In this document: positions 1-7,607 of the stretch, in pieces | Layout of the letters: the number at the start of each line of letters is the position of its first letter | How positions within the stretch are numbered: position 1 is the stretch's first letter | Assembly (NCBI GenBank): GCA_944381455.1 | Contig: CALWLF010000123.1 | Span: forward strand, 1-53,248 | Length of the DNA stretch: 53,248 nucleotides | Direction of reading: 5' to 3' | DNA from: an uncultured Clostridia bacterium | GTDB lineage: Bacteria > Bacillota > Clostridia > Lachnospirales > Anaerotignaceae | Notes under the pieces: generated by a model | The model's input: only the letters and a program-made list of their open reading frames with translations | Told to the model about the DNA's origin: nothing | Databases searched by the model: none | Translations under genes and position numbers: made by a program

Positions 1-630
1 CTGAACACTTCGCTGAATACGCTGCGCCCCGCCCTCACACAGTACAATCAGCTGGCAAAGGACATCCGGGATAAGACGAAGGAGCGCCGCAGCCTGCTTT
101 CCGAGAAAAAGGCGCTCTCTGCGGTTCATGTATTCCGGCACCGGGAACTGGCGGCTAAGATTGCGGCACTGACAGAGGATTTGCAGGAACTGTGTTCGGA
201 GAAAAATATGCTTCTGGCATCGCTGGCATATACCGAGGAAGATGCTGCCGATAAATTTCCCAAGGACATTGCAGCCATGGAACAGAGTCTGAAACGATTG
301 GAAGAACAGGAACAGAAATATTCCGCCGAGTTGGACGCTGCCTTGACCGAGTATGCAGGGCTTCGGGAGCAGGCACAGGGCTTTGATCCGGTGCAGCTGT
401 ATAAAGCAAGACAGGCCATCCGCCCCGGCAAGGAACAGGAAGCGGAGAACCGGGCGCAGGAGGTTTACGGCGAGAAGTACAGCCCGCTTTTGATGTTTGA
501 CAGTAAAAAGGCGGTTTCCCGGATGCTGCATGAGGATATTGAGCGGCAGGCAGTACGGAGAATGGTGCGCCAGGCTCAGAAAGAAGAGAAAATCTCTTGC
601 AAGAAAAAGTGCAAAGAGCAGGAACGATAA
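1..630 (+). CDS. Mobilization relaxase, C-terminal part (MobA/MobL or Rlx type)
   Basis: The reading frame is open from the first base of the window and ends with TAA at 628-630, so only the last 209 residues are present and the catalytic N-terminus lies outside. What is visible is a charged, strongly helical coiled-coil region (long Glu/Lys/Arg/Gln runs such as AAMEQSLKRLEEQEQKYSAE) followed by a basic tail. This pattern resembles the C-terminal extension of relaxases that nick the transfer origin of mobilizable elements in gut Firmicutes. No catalytic Tyr or His triad can be checked here, so the name rests on overall resemblance of the tail. Its location next to regulators, cargo genes and a recombinase fits an integrated mobilizable element. 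Confidence 0.6.
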   Translation: MNTSLNTLRPALTQYNQLAKDIRDKTKERRSLLSEKKALSAVHVFRHRELAAKIAALTEDLQELCSEKNMLLASLAYTEEDAADKFPKDIAAMEQSLKRLEEQEQKYSAELDAALTEYAGLREQAQGFDPVQLYKARQAIRPGKEQEAENRAQEVYGEKYSPLLMFDSKKAVSRMLHEDIERQAVRRMVRQAQKEEKISCKKKCKEQER

Positions 631-633
631 TTG

Positions 634-681
634 AAAGAGTGCCGAAGACCATCTACAATGAATGGTTCTGCGGCACTCTTT
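634..681. terminator. Bidirectional hairpin terminator
   Basis: Arms AAAGAGTGCCG (634-644) and CGGCACTCTTT (671-681) pair perfectly over 11 bp. The hairpin lies between the relaxase stop and the convergent HxlR gene, so it can end both transcripts. Confidence 0.8.
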
Positions 682-683
682 CA

Positions 684-1013
684 TTAACTGTTTTGCGCCT
701 TGTAGTTCTCGCCCCAATTCCACATGGCGTCCAGAATCGGCTTCAAGCTGTATCCTAAATCCGTCAGCGTGTATTCCACCCTCGGAGGAACCTCCGCATA
801 GACAGTACGGGTAAGAAGGCCGCTGCTCTCCATCTCCCGCAGTTGGGCGGTCAAAACTTTTTGAGAAACATGGCCGATGGATTTTTTCAATTCACCGAAG
901 CGTTTCGTGCCGGGGAGCAAGTCCCGCAAGATCAAAACTTTCCATTTATCGCTGATTAATGTCAGCGTGGTTTCCACCGGACACGCCGGCAATTCTTTTG
1001 CGGCAGTTCCCAT
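684..1013 (-). CDS. HxlR-family transcriptional regulator
   Basis: A 109-residue winged-helix protein with the family signature: an N-terminal Cys in ACPVETTL, then ISDKWKVLILRDL, the helix-turn-helix around SIGHVSQKVLTAQLREME, and the wing PRVEYTLTDLG. HxlR proteins are small dimeric repressors or activators that often answer to electrophiles, aldehydes or redox stress through a conserved Cys; that role is inferred. The start ATG at 1013-1011 has an AGGAGG about 8 bases upstream. The usual divergent target gene is not present; the next gene upstream (lysR) points the same way. Confidence 0.9.
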   Translation of the reverse strand: MGTAAKELPACPVETTLTLISDKWKVLILRDLLPGTKRFGELKKSIGHVSQKVLTAQLREMESSGLLTRTVYAEVPPRVEYTLTDLGYSLKPILDAMWNWGENYKAQNS

Positions 1014-1061
1014 ACGGATGCCTCCTATTCCATTGGTTTCTGTTTTATCCCTATGTCTATA

Positions 1062-1090
1062 TATTATGCTTGGTTTCCAAATCGCGTCAA
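1062..1090 (-). promoter_or_regulatory. Promoter of the HxlR regulator
   Basis: On the minus strand TTGACG (1090-1085) is followed after 17 bases by ATAATA (1067-1062), about 50 bases before the hxlR-type start. Confidence 0.55.
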
Positions 1091-1115
1091 GAATTTTTTA
1101 GTGAATTGGAAAAGC

Positions 1116-1198
1116 TCCAAAGCTTTGGATTCATCAAAAAGTCACCTTTTGGTAACTGACTAATTGTTACCGCAAGGTGCCTATCCCACAATATTGTG
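1116..1198. promoter_or_regulatory. Cluster of palindromes upstream of the HxlR gene, possible operators
   Basis: Three palindromes lie in the 212-base gap between the HxlR and LysR genes. TCCAAAGCTTTGGA at 1116-1129 and CACAATATTGTG at 1187-1198 are perfect. CACCTTTTGGTAAC at 1143-1156 pairs with 1166-1179 at 12 of 14 positions and contains GGTAAC-N9-GTTACC, a dyad of the size that HxlR dimers bind. They may be operators for a target gene that is no longer here; this is inference. Confidence 0.4.
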
Positions 1199-1225
1199 CG
1201 TACTTTTCAACCTGCTTTTCCTGCG

Positions 1226-2113
1226 CTACGTCCCACAATCCACTGCTGTTCTAAATTCTTCCAGAAATGCTTTCACCGCCGGAGAAAATGTTTGATATTT
1301 CTTTGTAACGATATAAAGGTCAACGGAGAGTTCCGGCACGATGGGGCGGAAGGTCAGATTCCGCCCTTTTGTATTAACCAACCGATCCAAGCAAAGGGCA
1401 TAGCCGATCCCATGTTCCACAAGAAATGTGGCGTTGTAGATCAGGTTATAGGTGGCCACCACATTGAGGACGGAATAATCCGCGCCAAACCATTCCAAAT
1501 CCTGATGCCCGAAAAATGTCTGCTCCGCCATAATCATGGGCAGGGATTTCAACTGGTCGATGTTCACCACCTCCTGGCGGGCCAGTTCGCAATCCATCGG
1601 CATTAGAAGTCCGTAAATATCTTTTGTGTGAATGTTCAGATAATCATATTTTTCTTGCCGCATCGGTCCCAAAAGCAGCCCCATATCCACAAGACCTTTG
1701 TCAAGACGTTCCAGAATCATATCCGCATCGCCGCTGTGGGTATGCAGCTGCACATCGGGATGTCGGCTGTGAAACCCGGCCAGAATTTCCGCAATCTTGT
1801 CCATGGCGATAGTTTCGCCGCAGCCGATGATGATGTGCCCCCGGAGTGTTTGCTCCTCTGTATGGAACGCAGCCTCCGTATTGTTCAGCAGCTCCAAAAT
1901 CTCCCTGGCTCGGTCTCGCAGATACTCTCCTTCCTCGGTCAACGTCAGTTTCCGTTTCCTCCGGATGAATAACTGCTTTCCTAACTGCTGTTCCAGCTCC
2001 ATCATCTGTTTGGATAGGGTGGGCTGGGTAATATACAGCATTTCTGCTGCTTTTGTAATATTCAGCTCTTGTGCAACGGTCAAAAAGTATTGCAATAATC
2101 TTGTTTCAATCAT
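1226..2113 (-). CDS. LysR-family transcriptional regulator
   Basis: A 295-residue LysR regulator: N-terminal winged helix-turn-helix (MIETRLLQYFLTVAQELN, ITQPTLSKQMMELEQQLG), linker helix, and a C-terminal periplasmic-binding-like effector domain from about residue 90. I start it at the ATG at 2113-2111 because GGGAGGG lies 8 to 9 bases upstream and because the TTTACA/TATAAT promoter puts the transcript start near 2135, below the more upstream in-frame ATGs. It is divergent from the DUF3737/hydrolase/aldo-keto reductase operon starting at 2271, the classic layout for a LysR activator of that operon. The effector is unknown. Confidence 0.93.
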   Translation of the reverse strand: MIETRLLQYFLTVAQELNITKAAEMLYITQPTLSKQMMELEQQLGKQLFIRRKRKLTLTEEGEYLRDRAREILELLNNTEAAFHTEEQTLRGHIIIGCGETIAMDKIAEILAGFHSRHPDVQLHTHSGDADMILERLDKGLVDMGLLLGPMRQEKYDYLNIHTKDIYGLLMPMDCELARQEVVNIDQLKSLPMIMAEQTFFGHQDLEWFGADYSVLNVVATYNLIYNATFLVEHGIGYALCLDRLVNTKGRNLTFRPIVPELSVDLYIVTKKYQTFSPAVKAFLEEFRTAVDCGT

Positions 2114-2141
2114 CGTCTGCATCCCTCCCTTTGGCGCTTCC

Positions 2142-2170
2142 ATTATAACACCCATAACCATTCCTGTAAA
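2142..2170 (-). promoter_or_regulatory. Promoter of the LysR gene
   Basis: Minus-strand TTTACA (2170-2165) and a perfect TATAAT (2147-2142) are separated by 17 bases, giving a start near 2135 and a short leader to the ATG at 2113. Confidence 0.7.
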
Positions 2171-2226
2171 CTATGATAACTCATTCATAATAACTGTTTG
2201 CGATATTTCGGACGGCGGCCTATACT
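2150..2226 (+). promoter_or_regulatory. Promoter of the redox operon with probable LysR-binding repeats
   Basis: TTGCGA (2198-2203) and TATACT (2221-2226) with a 17-base spacer form a good promoter for the operon at 2271. Between this and the divergent lysR promoter the motif ATAAC recurs (ATAACCATTC, ATAACTCATTC, ATAACTG), a plausible binding array for the LysR activator. Confidence 0.55.
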
Positions 2227-2270
2227 GTAGATGTAAGAAAAACCACCGAAACAGAAGGGAGAGAACAAGT

Positions 2271-3131
2271 GTGACCAATCTTTCCAACCAGACCTTTGAT
2301 GAGGAGCGGGCGCTGTATGGCAGCTGTGATCTGCTCATATCGGACTGCATTTTCAGCGGCCCGGCCGATGGGGAGAGCGCTCTGAAGGAAAGCGACAATA
2401 TTGAGGTACGAAACAGCTTCTTCAACCTGCGGTATCCGTTCTGGCACGACCACGATCTGAAGATCACCGGCTGCGAGCTGACGGAGCTGTGCCGGGCCGC
2501 ACTGTGGTATTCCGAGGACATCTCGATCAGCGGCTCAAAGCTCCATGGAATCAAGGCGCTGCGGGAGTGCAGCAATGTGAGAATCAGCGGCTGCGATATT
2601 CAATCGCCGGAGTTCGGCTGGTCTACCCGGAAAATCTTCATGGAGGATACCAAGGCAGTCAGCGAGTACTTTATGATGCGATCCGAGGACCTGACCTTCC
2701 GCAATGTTACATTTCAGGGCAAATACTCGTTCCAGTATATCAAAAACGCCGTGTTTGAAAACTGTACCTTTGAGACAAAGGACGCCTTCTGGCACGGAGA
2801 AAACATCACGGTGCGAAACAGTGTTATCAAAGGCGAATATCTGGCCTGGTATTCCAATGGTCTGACCCTGGAACATTGCAGGATCATCGGGACACAGCCG
2901 TTTTGCTATTGTACCAATCTGAAGTTGATCGACTGTGAGATGATCGACTGTGACCTTGCCTTTGAAAAATCTGAGGTAGCGGCTACCATCACCACGCCGG
3001 TCATCAGCATTAAAAATCCAAAGAGCGGAACCATTCGTGTCCCCGCTGTGGATGAAATCATCCGTGATGATCCCAACTCCCAAGGACAGATCTTTGTAGA
3101 TAGCCATGATTCGTGCAAAGAAAGTGCGTAA
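2271..3131 (+). CDS. DUF3737 family right-handed beta-helix protein
   Basis: A 286-residue protein from the GTG at 2271, which has AGAAGGGAGAG a few bases upstream; the frame is open further up but that part lies across the promoter and lysR. The sequence is a chain of short strands of the form xITGCELxx, VRISGCDI, LTFRNVTF, AVFENCTF, ITVRNSVI, typical of a parallel beta-helix, and the opening SNQTFDEERALYGS is characteristic of the DUF3737 family. No signal peptide is visible, so it is likely cytoplasmic. Its biochemical role is unknown. It leads the putative LysR-controlled operon. Confidence 0.85.
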   Translation: MTNLSNQTFDEERALYGSCDLLISDCIFSGPADGESALKESDNIEVRNSFFNLRYPFWHDHDLKITGCELTELCRAALWYSEDISISGSKLHGIKALRECSNVRISGCDIQSPEFGWSTRKIFMEDTKAVSEYFMMRSEDLTFRNVTFQGKYSFQYIKNAVFENCTFETKDAFWHGENITVRNSVIKGEYLAWYSNGLTLEHCRIIGTQPFCYCTNLKLIDCEMIDCDLAFEKSEVAATITTPVISIKNPKSGTIRVPAVDEIIRDDPNSQGQIFVDSHDSCKESA

Positions 3132-3162
3132 AAAATTTAATTTTTCATAGGAGGAACATACC

Positions 3163-4104
3163 ATGAGCAACTATATTTGCAAACTTGACGAAACCGTAGA
3201 GAGAACCCATGTCCGCTATTCCAACCGGTACGGCATGGTACTGGCAGGAGATCTTTACACCAGAAAAGGCATGGACGAAACAGGGAAATATGCAGCCATC
3301 GTGGTGGGCGCGCCTTACGGCGGCGTGAAGGAGCAGGGGCCCGCCGTTTATGCCAACGAGCTGGCAAAGCGGGGCTTTGTGGTGTTGACCTTTGACCCCT
3401 GCTACATGGGTGAAAGCGCCGGAGAACCCCGCCATGTGTCCTCCCCGGATCTGTTCAGCGAGAACATCAGCGCCGGGGTGGACTACCTGGGCCTACTGCC
3501 CTATGTGAACCGGGAAAAGATCGCAGCCCTGGGCATCTGCGGCAGCGGCGGCTTTTCTCTCTCTGCGGCGGCTGTGGACACCCGCATCAAGGCAGTCATC
3601 ACGGCCAGTATGTTTGATATGAGCGTGGCCGCCCGCATGGGACAGACGCCAGAGCAGATTCGGCAGCGTAAAGAACAGCTTTCCCTCCAGCGCTGGAAGG
3701 ACGCGGAAAATGGTCAGCCGGAGTATCTTCCCACCTTCCCGGAAGAAGCGGTAGAGGAAATTCCGGACGAGGTGCAGGGGCTCAACCGTGAGTTTTTCGA
3801 CTTCTATGCCACCAAGCGGGGGCATCATCCTTATGCCCTCGGCGGCTTTACAACTACTTCTGACCTCAGCTTTCTGAACTACGCCCTCAATGACCACATT
3901 GCAGAGATCTCTCCCCGCCCGATCCTGTTCCTGGTGGGGGAGCAGGCGGAGAGCCGCTTCTTTAGTGATATTGCCTTTGAACAGGCAGCGGAGCCCAAGC
4001 GGATGATCATTGTACCGAACTGCAATCATGTGGACCTGTACGATGACACATCGAAAATTCCCTTTGACGCCATTGAGAGCTTCCTGCAGGAAGCTCTGGA
4101 ATGA
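3163..4104 (+). CDS. Alpha/beta hydrolase (dienelactone hydrolase-like)
   Basis: A 313-residue cytosolic alpha/beta hydrolase. The nucleophile elbow GICGSGG places Ser128, and NCNHVD near the end gives the likely catalytic His289; a Gly-rich oxyanion stretch VVGAPYGG lies near residue 47. A preceding TAGGAGG supports the ATG at 3163. Proteins of this kind cleave esters or small carbon-carbon bonds, but the substrate cannot be read from the sequence. It sits second in the operon, 31 bases after the DUF3737 gene. Confidence 0.88.
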   Translation: MSNYICKLDETVERTHVRYSNRYGMVLAGDLYTRKGMDETGKYAAIVVGAPYGGVKEQGPAVYANELAKRGFVVLTFDPCYMGESAGEPRHVSSPDLFSENISAGVDYLGLLPYVNREKIAALGICGSGGFSLSAAAVDTRIKAVITASMFDMSVAARMGQTPEQIRQRKEQLSLQRWKDAENGQPEYLPTFPEEAVEEIPDEVQGLNREFFDFYATKRGHHPYALGGFTTTSDLSFLNYALNDHIAEISPRPILFLVGEQAESRFFSDIAFEQAAEPKRMIIVPNCNHVDLYDDTSKIPFDAIESFLQEALE

Positions 4105-4113
4105 GGAACGGCC

Positions 4114-4641
4114 ATGAAAAGAATCATCAGTCTTGCCTGCATATTCCTTCTGCTGTTGACCGTCTCGGCTTGCGGGGCAACCTCGGAGCCGAACAGCACC
4201 GTCCAACGGAAAAGCACCGCAGAAACGGGAACAGAGCCGCAAGGCATGACAGAATCGCCGGCAGAGGAAGCGGGCGCAGCGGAACAGGAGGAAATAGCTA
4301 TGAAAATTTCTGTGCAATCAGAGCAACATGAGATCATTTATGAATTGAACGACAGCACGGCGGCCCGGGAGCTGTACGCCCAGTTGCCTCTCACAATCGA
4401 GGTAGAACCGTTCAGCAACAATGAGATGACCTTTTACCCGGAAAAGCTGGATGTCACCGACACGCCGCTTTCTGACGGAGAACCCGGCTCTCTGTCCTAT
4501 TACCAGCCCTGGGGCGATGTGGTGATGTTCTATGCGCCTTGCACTCCCAACAGCAGTCTGTATGAGCTGGGCAAAGCGGTCTCCGGTACGGAGCATATTG
4601 AAAACTTAAGCGGAACGATCACCGTATCCGCTGTGGAGTAA
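4114..4641 (+). CDS. Lipoprotein with cyclophilin-like fold domain
   Basis: A 175-residue protein beginning with a lipoprotein signal peptide (MKRIIS, Leu-rich core, LTVSAC with the lipidated Cys20), followed by a low-complexity linker rich in Ser, Thr, Glu and Gly to about residue 65. The C-terminal ~110 residues (MKISVQSEQHEIIYELNDS to ENLSGTITVSAVE) match the small cyclophilin-like domain family often found beside aldo/keto reductases and flavodoxins. It should be anchored outside the membrane. A second, unanchored copy of the domain is encoded at 5555-5935. Function is unknown; the family name is structural and does not imply prolyl isomerase activity. Confidence 0.8.
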   Translation: MKRIISLACIFLLLLTVSACGATSEPNSTVQRKSTAETGTEPQGMTESPAEEAGAAEQEEIAMKISVQSEQHEIIYELNDSTAARELYAQLPLTIEVEPFSNNEMTFYPEKLDVTDTPLSDGEPGSLSYYQPWGDVVMFYAPCTPNSSLYELGKAVSGTEHIENLSGTITVSAVE

Positions 4642-4656
4642 AGGAGGGCAGACTGT

Positions 4657-5532
4657 ATGGATAGAATCCAGTTGCACAATGGTGTGGAGATGCCCCAGGA
4701 GGGCTTCGGGGTGTTCCAGGTTCCGGAGTCTGTGTGCAAGGAAGTGGTGCTGAACGCCATTCGCGCCGGCTACCGCCTCATTGACACCGCCAGCTCCTAT
4801 AAAAATGAAGAAGCGGTAGGCTCGGCCATCCGAGAGGCTGTGTTGGAGGGCACAGTGACCCGGGAGGAGCTGTTCATCACCACCAAAGCGTATATTCAGG
4901 AAATGGGCTATGACAATCTGAAAGAAGCCTTTGCCCGTTCTCTCAGCAAACTGGGACTTGACTATCTCGATCTGTATCTGGTTCATATGCCGCTGGGTGA
5001 CTACTACGGCGCGTGGCGAGCCATGGAGGAACTCTATAAAGAGGGAAAAATCAGGGCTATCGGCGTTTGCAATTTCGACGCCGCCCGACTGATGGATCTC
5101 TGCTACAATGTGGACATTCGGCCCATGGTCAATCAGATCGAGCGTCATCCCCACTACCAACGGCACGAGGAACTTTCTGTCATGCACAAGCTGGGTGTGC
5201 AGCCCGAAGGCTGGGCACCCTTCGCTGAGGGAATGAAAGGGATGTTCACAGAGCCCGTACTGCGGGAGATCGCCGCAAAGCATGAAAAAACCGTACCGCA
5301 GGTCATTTTGCGCTGGAATATCCAGCAGGGTGTAGTGATCATTCCCAAATCCGTCCATCAAGAGCGTATGGAGGAAAACCTGGCCATCTGGGATTTTGTT
5401 CTGGACAGCGATGACATGGACAGAATCGCGGCCCTGGACAAGAACTGTCCTTCCATGCTGGATTGCTCCAGACCCAGCGAGATTGACCGGCTTTATGACT
5501 ATCTGAACAACCCGGTGCTAACAACCCTTTGA
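4657..5532 (+). CDS. Aldo/keto reductase
   Basis: A 291-residue NAD(P)H-dependent reductase with a TIM-barrel layout. The full catalytic tetrad is visible: Asp43 and Tyr48 (LIDTASSYKNEE), Lys77 (FITTKAY) and His110 (YLVHMPLG). The cofactor region VIIPKSVHQERMEEN is also present. It should reduce aldehydes or ketones to alcohols. GGAGGGCAG precedes the ATG at 4657, 15 bases after the lipoprotein gene, so it belongs to the same operon. Confidence 0.95.
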   Translation: MDRIQLHNGVEMPQEGFGVFQVPESVCKEVVLNAIRAGYRLIDTASSYKNEEAVGSAIREAVLEGTVTREELFITTKAYIQEMGYDNLKEAFARSLSKLGLDYLDLYLVHMPLGDYYGAWRAMEELYKEGKIRAIGVCNFDAARLMDLCYNVDIRPMVNQIERHPHYQRHEELSVMHKLGVQPEGWAPFAEGMKGMFTEPVLREIAAKHEKTVPQVILRWNIQQGVVIIPKSVHQERMEENLAIWDFVLDSDDMDRIAALDKNCPSMLDCSRPSEIDRLYDYLNNPVLTTL

Positions 5533-5554
5533 TTTAAGAACAGGAGGACCCACG

Positions 5555-5935
5555 ATGATACTGAGTATCGAGGTCAATCACACAGATATTCAGGTGGAAC
5601 TGCTCCCCAGCAGTTCCTCAAAGGCGCTGGAGGAATTGCTGAAAAGCGGTCCCCTGGTTATTCCCATGAAGGACTATGCCCACATGGAGAAATTCGGAGA
5701 TTTGGGTGTCCGGCTTCCCCGCAATGACCAGCACATCACTACGAAGGCCGGAGATGTGATTCTCTCCGAAGGCAATCTGCTGGTCATCTATTACGCCCCC
5801 AACACCTGGAACTTCACCCGGCTGGGCCGGGTGGTCAATTTGACTGAGAAGGAACTGAAAAAAGTGCTGGGCAAGGGGAATATTACGGCAACACTCACTC
5901 TTCAGAATCCGGACAAGAAAGGAGTACAGGCATGA
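5555..5935 (+). CDS. Cyclophilin-like fold protein
   Basis: A 126-residue protein made only of the small cyclophilin-like domain (MILSIEVNHTDIQVELLPSS, then LGVRLPRNDQHITTKAGD and NLLVIYYAPNTWNFTRLGRV). It has no signal peptide. It is paralogous to the C-terminal domain of the lipoprotein at 4114-4641, so the operon encodes one exported and one cytosolic version. The stop codon overlaps the next start (ATGA at 5932-5935), indicating translational coupling to the flavoprotein. Confidence 0.82.
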   Translation: MILSIEVNHTDIQVELLPSSSSKALEELLKSGPLVIPMKDYAHMEKFGDLGVRLPRNDQHITTKAGDVILSEGNLLVIYYAPNTWNFTRLGRVVNLTEKELKKVLGKGNITATLTLQNPDKKGVQA

Positions 5936-6465
5936 AAATCACAATTTTACAGGGAAGCCCCCATAAAAACGGCTCCTCCAATCTGCTGGCAAATGAATTT
6001 ATCAGAGGTGCGAAGGAGGCGGGGCATACTGTCACGGTTTTGGACGCGGCGCATATGGATCTGCACCCATGTATCGGCTGTGGGCACTGCGGCATGAACG
6101 GTGCGTGTGTCCATCAGGATGACAATACGGTGATCCGAGATACACTACTGGACAGCGATATGGTCGTTTTCGTCACCCCTATTTACTATTTCGGGATGAG
6201 CGCGCAGCTGAAAATGGTCATTGACCGTTTTTACAGCTATACCATGAAACTTTCCGGCAAGCACATGAAGGCCGCGCTGATTGCCGCCGCATGGGATGAC
6301 AACGATGATGTCATGCCCTACCTCAGCAGCCATTACCAAAAACTGTGCCGCTACATGAACTTTACCGACTGTGGCATGGTGCTGGGCACCGGCTGCGGTA
6401 CGCCGGAGATGACCCGGCGCAACTCCCGTATGCAGGAGGCGTACCGCTTGGGGAAATCGTTATAA
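5932..6465 (+). CDS. NADPH-dependent FMN reductase / iron-sulfur flavoprotein-type flavodoxin
   Basis: A 177-residue flavodoxin-fold protein. The phosphate loop GSPHKNGSSN is at residues 8-17, and a Cys cluster follows (HPCIGCGHCGMNGAC). The second flavin-contact region VFVTPIYYFGMSAQLKMVID is the usual quinone-reductase/ISF-type sequence. It is expected to bind FMN and move electrons from NAD(P)H; the Cys cluster could hold an iron-sulfur cluster, although spacing alone does not prove it. It is coupled by a 4-base overlap to the upstream gene. Confidence 0.9.
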   Translation: MKITILQGSPHKNGSSNLLANEFIRGAKEAGHTVTVLDAAHMDLHPCIGCGHCGMNGACVHQDDNTVIRDTLLDSDMVVFVTPIYYFGMSAQLKMVIDRFYSYTMKLSGKHMKAALIAAAWDDNDDVMPYLSSHYQKLCRYMNFTDCGMVLGTGCGTPEMTRRNSRMQEAYRLGKSL

Positions 6466-6481
6466 GTGGGAGGATGTGAAT

Positions 6482-7186
6482 ATGATAAGCATGAGAATAT
6501 GGGTGTCCCTTCTCCTCGCCCTGACCACGGGACTGACGCTGACGGCCTGCGGCGGACAGAATCTGGACAGCGAGGGACAAGAGACGACCGCTCCCACCGA
6601 GAGTACTGCTTCCCAAAGCGAACCGGCAGCTGCTTCCGATGCGTCTGACGCGCCGGAGCAATCTCAGGAGAGCCAAGGCGAAGACCCCACGGGAGAAAAC
6701 GAAAAGATTCTGGTAGCCTATTTCTCTGCCACCGGCAACACGGAGGCGGTGGCGCAGATCCTCGCCGACCAGCTGGAGGCAGACCTGTTCGAGATCGTTC
6801 CGGCCCAGCCTTACACAGACGCTGACCTGAATTACAGTGATGATACCTGCCGGGCAAACCAGGAGCAGAACGACCCGGACGCCAGACCGGAAATTGCCGC
6901 AGCGGTGGACAGCATGGAGGACTATGATGTGGTGCTGCTGGGCTTCCCCATCTGGTGGGGACAGGAACCCCGGATTTTAGACACCTTTGTGGAAAGCTAT
7001 GATTGGTCCGGCAAGACGGTAGCTGCCTTCTGCACCTCCGGGGGCAGTGGCATTGGAACCGCAGAGTCAAACTTGCAGGAACTATGCGGCGCTCAGGCAA
7101 ATTGGGCCGGAAGCCAGCGTTTTTCACAAGGGGCTGATGGATCTACGGTTGCGGATTGGCTTTCCGGGCTTGTCTTGCGGAAATGA
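6482..7186 (+). CDS. Flavodoxin-domain lipoprotein
   Basis: A 234-residue protein from the ATG at 6482, chosen because GGGAGG lies 8 bases upstream; a GTG at 6476 is the alternative. A lipoprotein signal ends at LTAC (Cys23), followed by a Ser/Thr/Glu/Gln-rich linker to about residue 75. The rest is a flavodoxin: ILVAYFSATGNTEAVAQ is the FMN phosphate loop, LLGFPIWWGQEPRILDTF and AFCTSGGSGIG are the other two loops. An exported flavodoxin tethered to the membrane suggests an extracytoplasmic redox role. It is the last gene of the LysR-linked operon. Confidence 0.92.
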   Translation: MISMRIWVSLLLALTTGLTLTACGGQNLDSEGQETTAPTESTASQSEPAAASDASDAPEQSQESQGEDPTGENEKILVAYFSATGNTEAVAQILADQLEADLFEIVPAQPYTDADLNYSDDTCRANQEQNDPDARPEIAAAVDSMEDYDVVLLGFPIWWGQEPRILDTFVESYDWSGKTVAAFCTSGGSGIGTAESNLQELCGAQANWAGSQRFSQGADGSTVADWLSGLVLRK

Positions 7187-7283
7187 TACATCGTTATGAT
7201 GTAAAGATTTACCTCATGTTCTGATCTGCTAAATAAAACCAGACATTTAATGCGGAGGATATTTAACAGGAGAGCGCAAAATA

Positions 7284-7450
7284 AAACAACAATTAAAATC
7301 ACTCAGGATACACTGCCCAATCTGCGGCGGTAAAACAAGAACAAAGGTGTAAGAGGATAAACAGAGATATTGGCACCGCTTTGAATGAGCTGTACCTGCA
7401 AATGTAAAAGCGCAAATCCAGCCCAGATATCAGAGCCGTTAGAAATGCCC
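7284..7450 (+). pseudogene. Decayed cysteine-rich KTR-type protein remnant
   Basis: One frame reads IHCPICGGKTRTKV (7308-7349) and then stops. CPxCGxKTR is the signature of the small cysteine-rich KTR proteins often carried on conjugative elements of Firmicutes. A further piece ending in QSR can be read in the same frame near 7400-7440 past the stop, as expected for a mutated copy. The rest of the 421-base gap between genes shows only the terminator below. Confidence 0.4.
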
Positions 7451-7463
7451 TCCAAATAAATCG

Positions 7464-7514
7464 AAAGCAATATTTCCCTCGTGTGTGAAAACTGAAGGGA
7501 AATATTGCTTTTTT
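7464..7514 (+). terminator. Rho-independent terminator
   Basis: AAGCAATATTTCCC (7465-7478) pairs perfectly over 14 bp with GGGAAATATTGCTT (7497-7510), followed by a T run. It would end the redox operon or the remnant gene, and it isolates the recombinase that follows. Confidence 0.85.
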
Positions 7515-7607
7515 ATCGTAATAAAGAATACCATAAGAGTACGGAGTATCTATTTCGTTTGTATATGGAGAAATCCCCCTTGACAAATCTCTTTCCAGAA
7601 AGCACTG

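Noticed and set aside
1797-2270. N-terminal extension of the DUF3737 protein
   Set aside because: The frame is open upstream, but it lies antisense to lysR and across both divergent promoters, and the GTG at 2271 has a good ribosome site.
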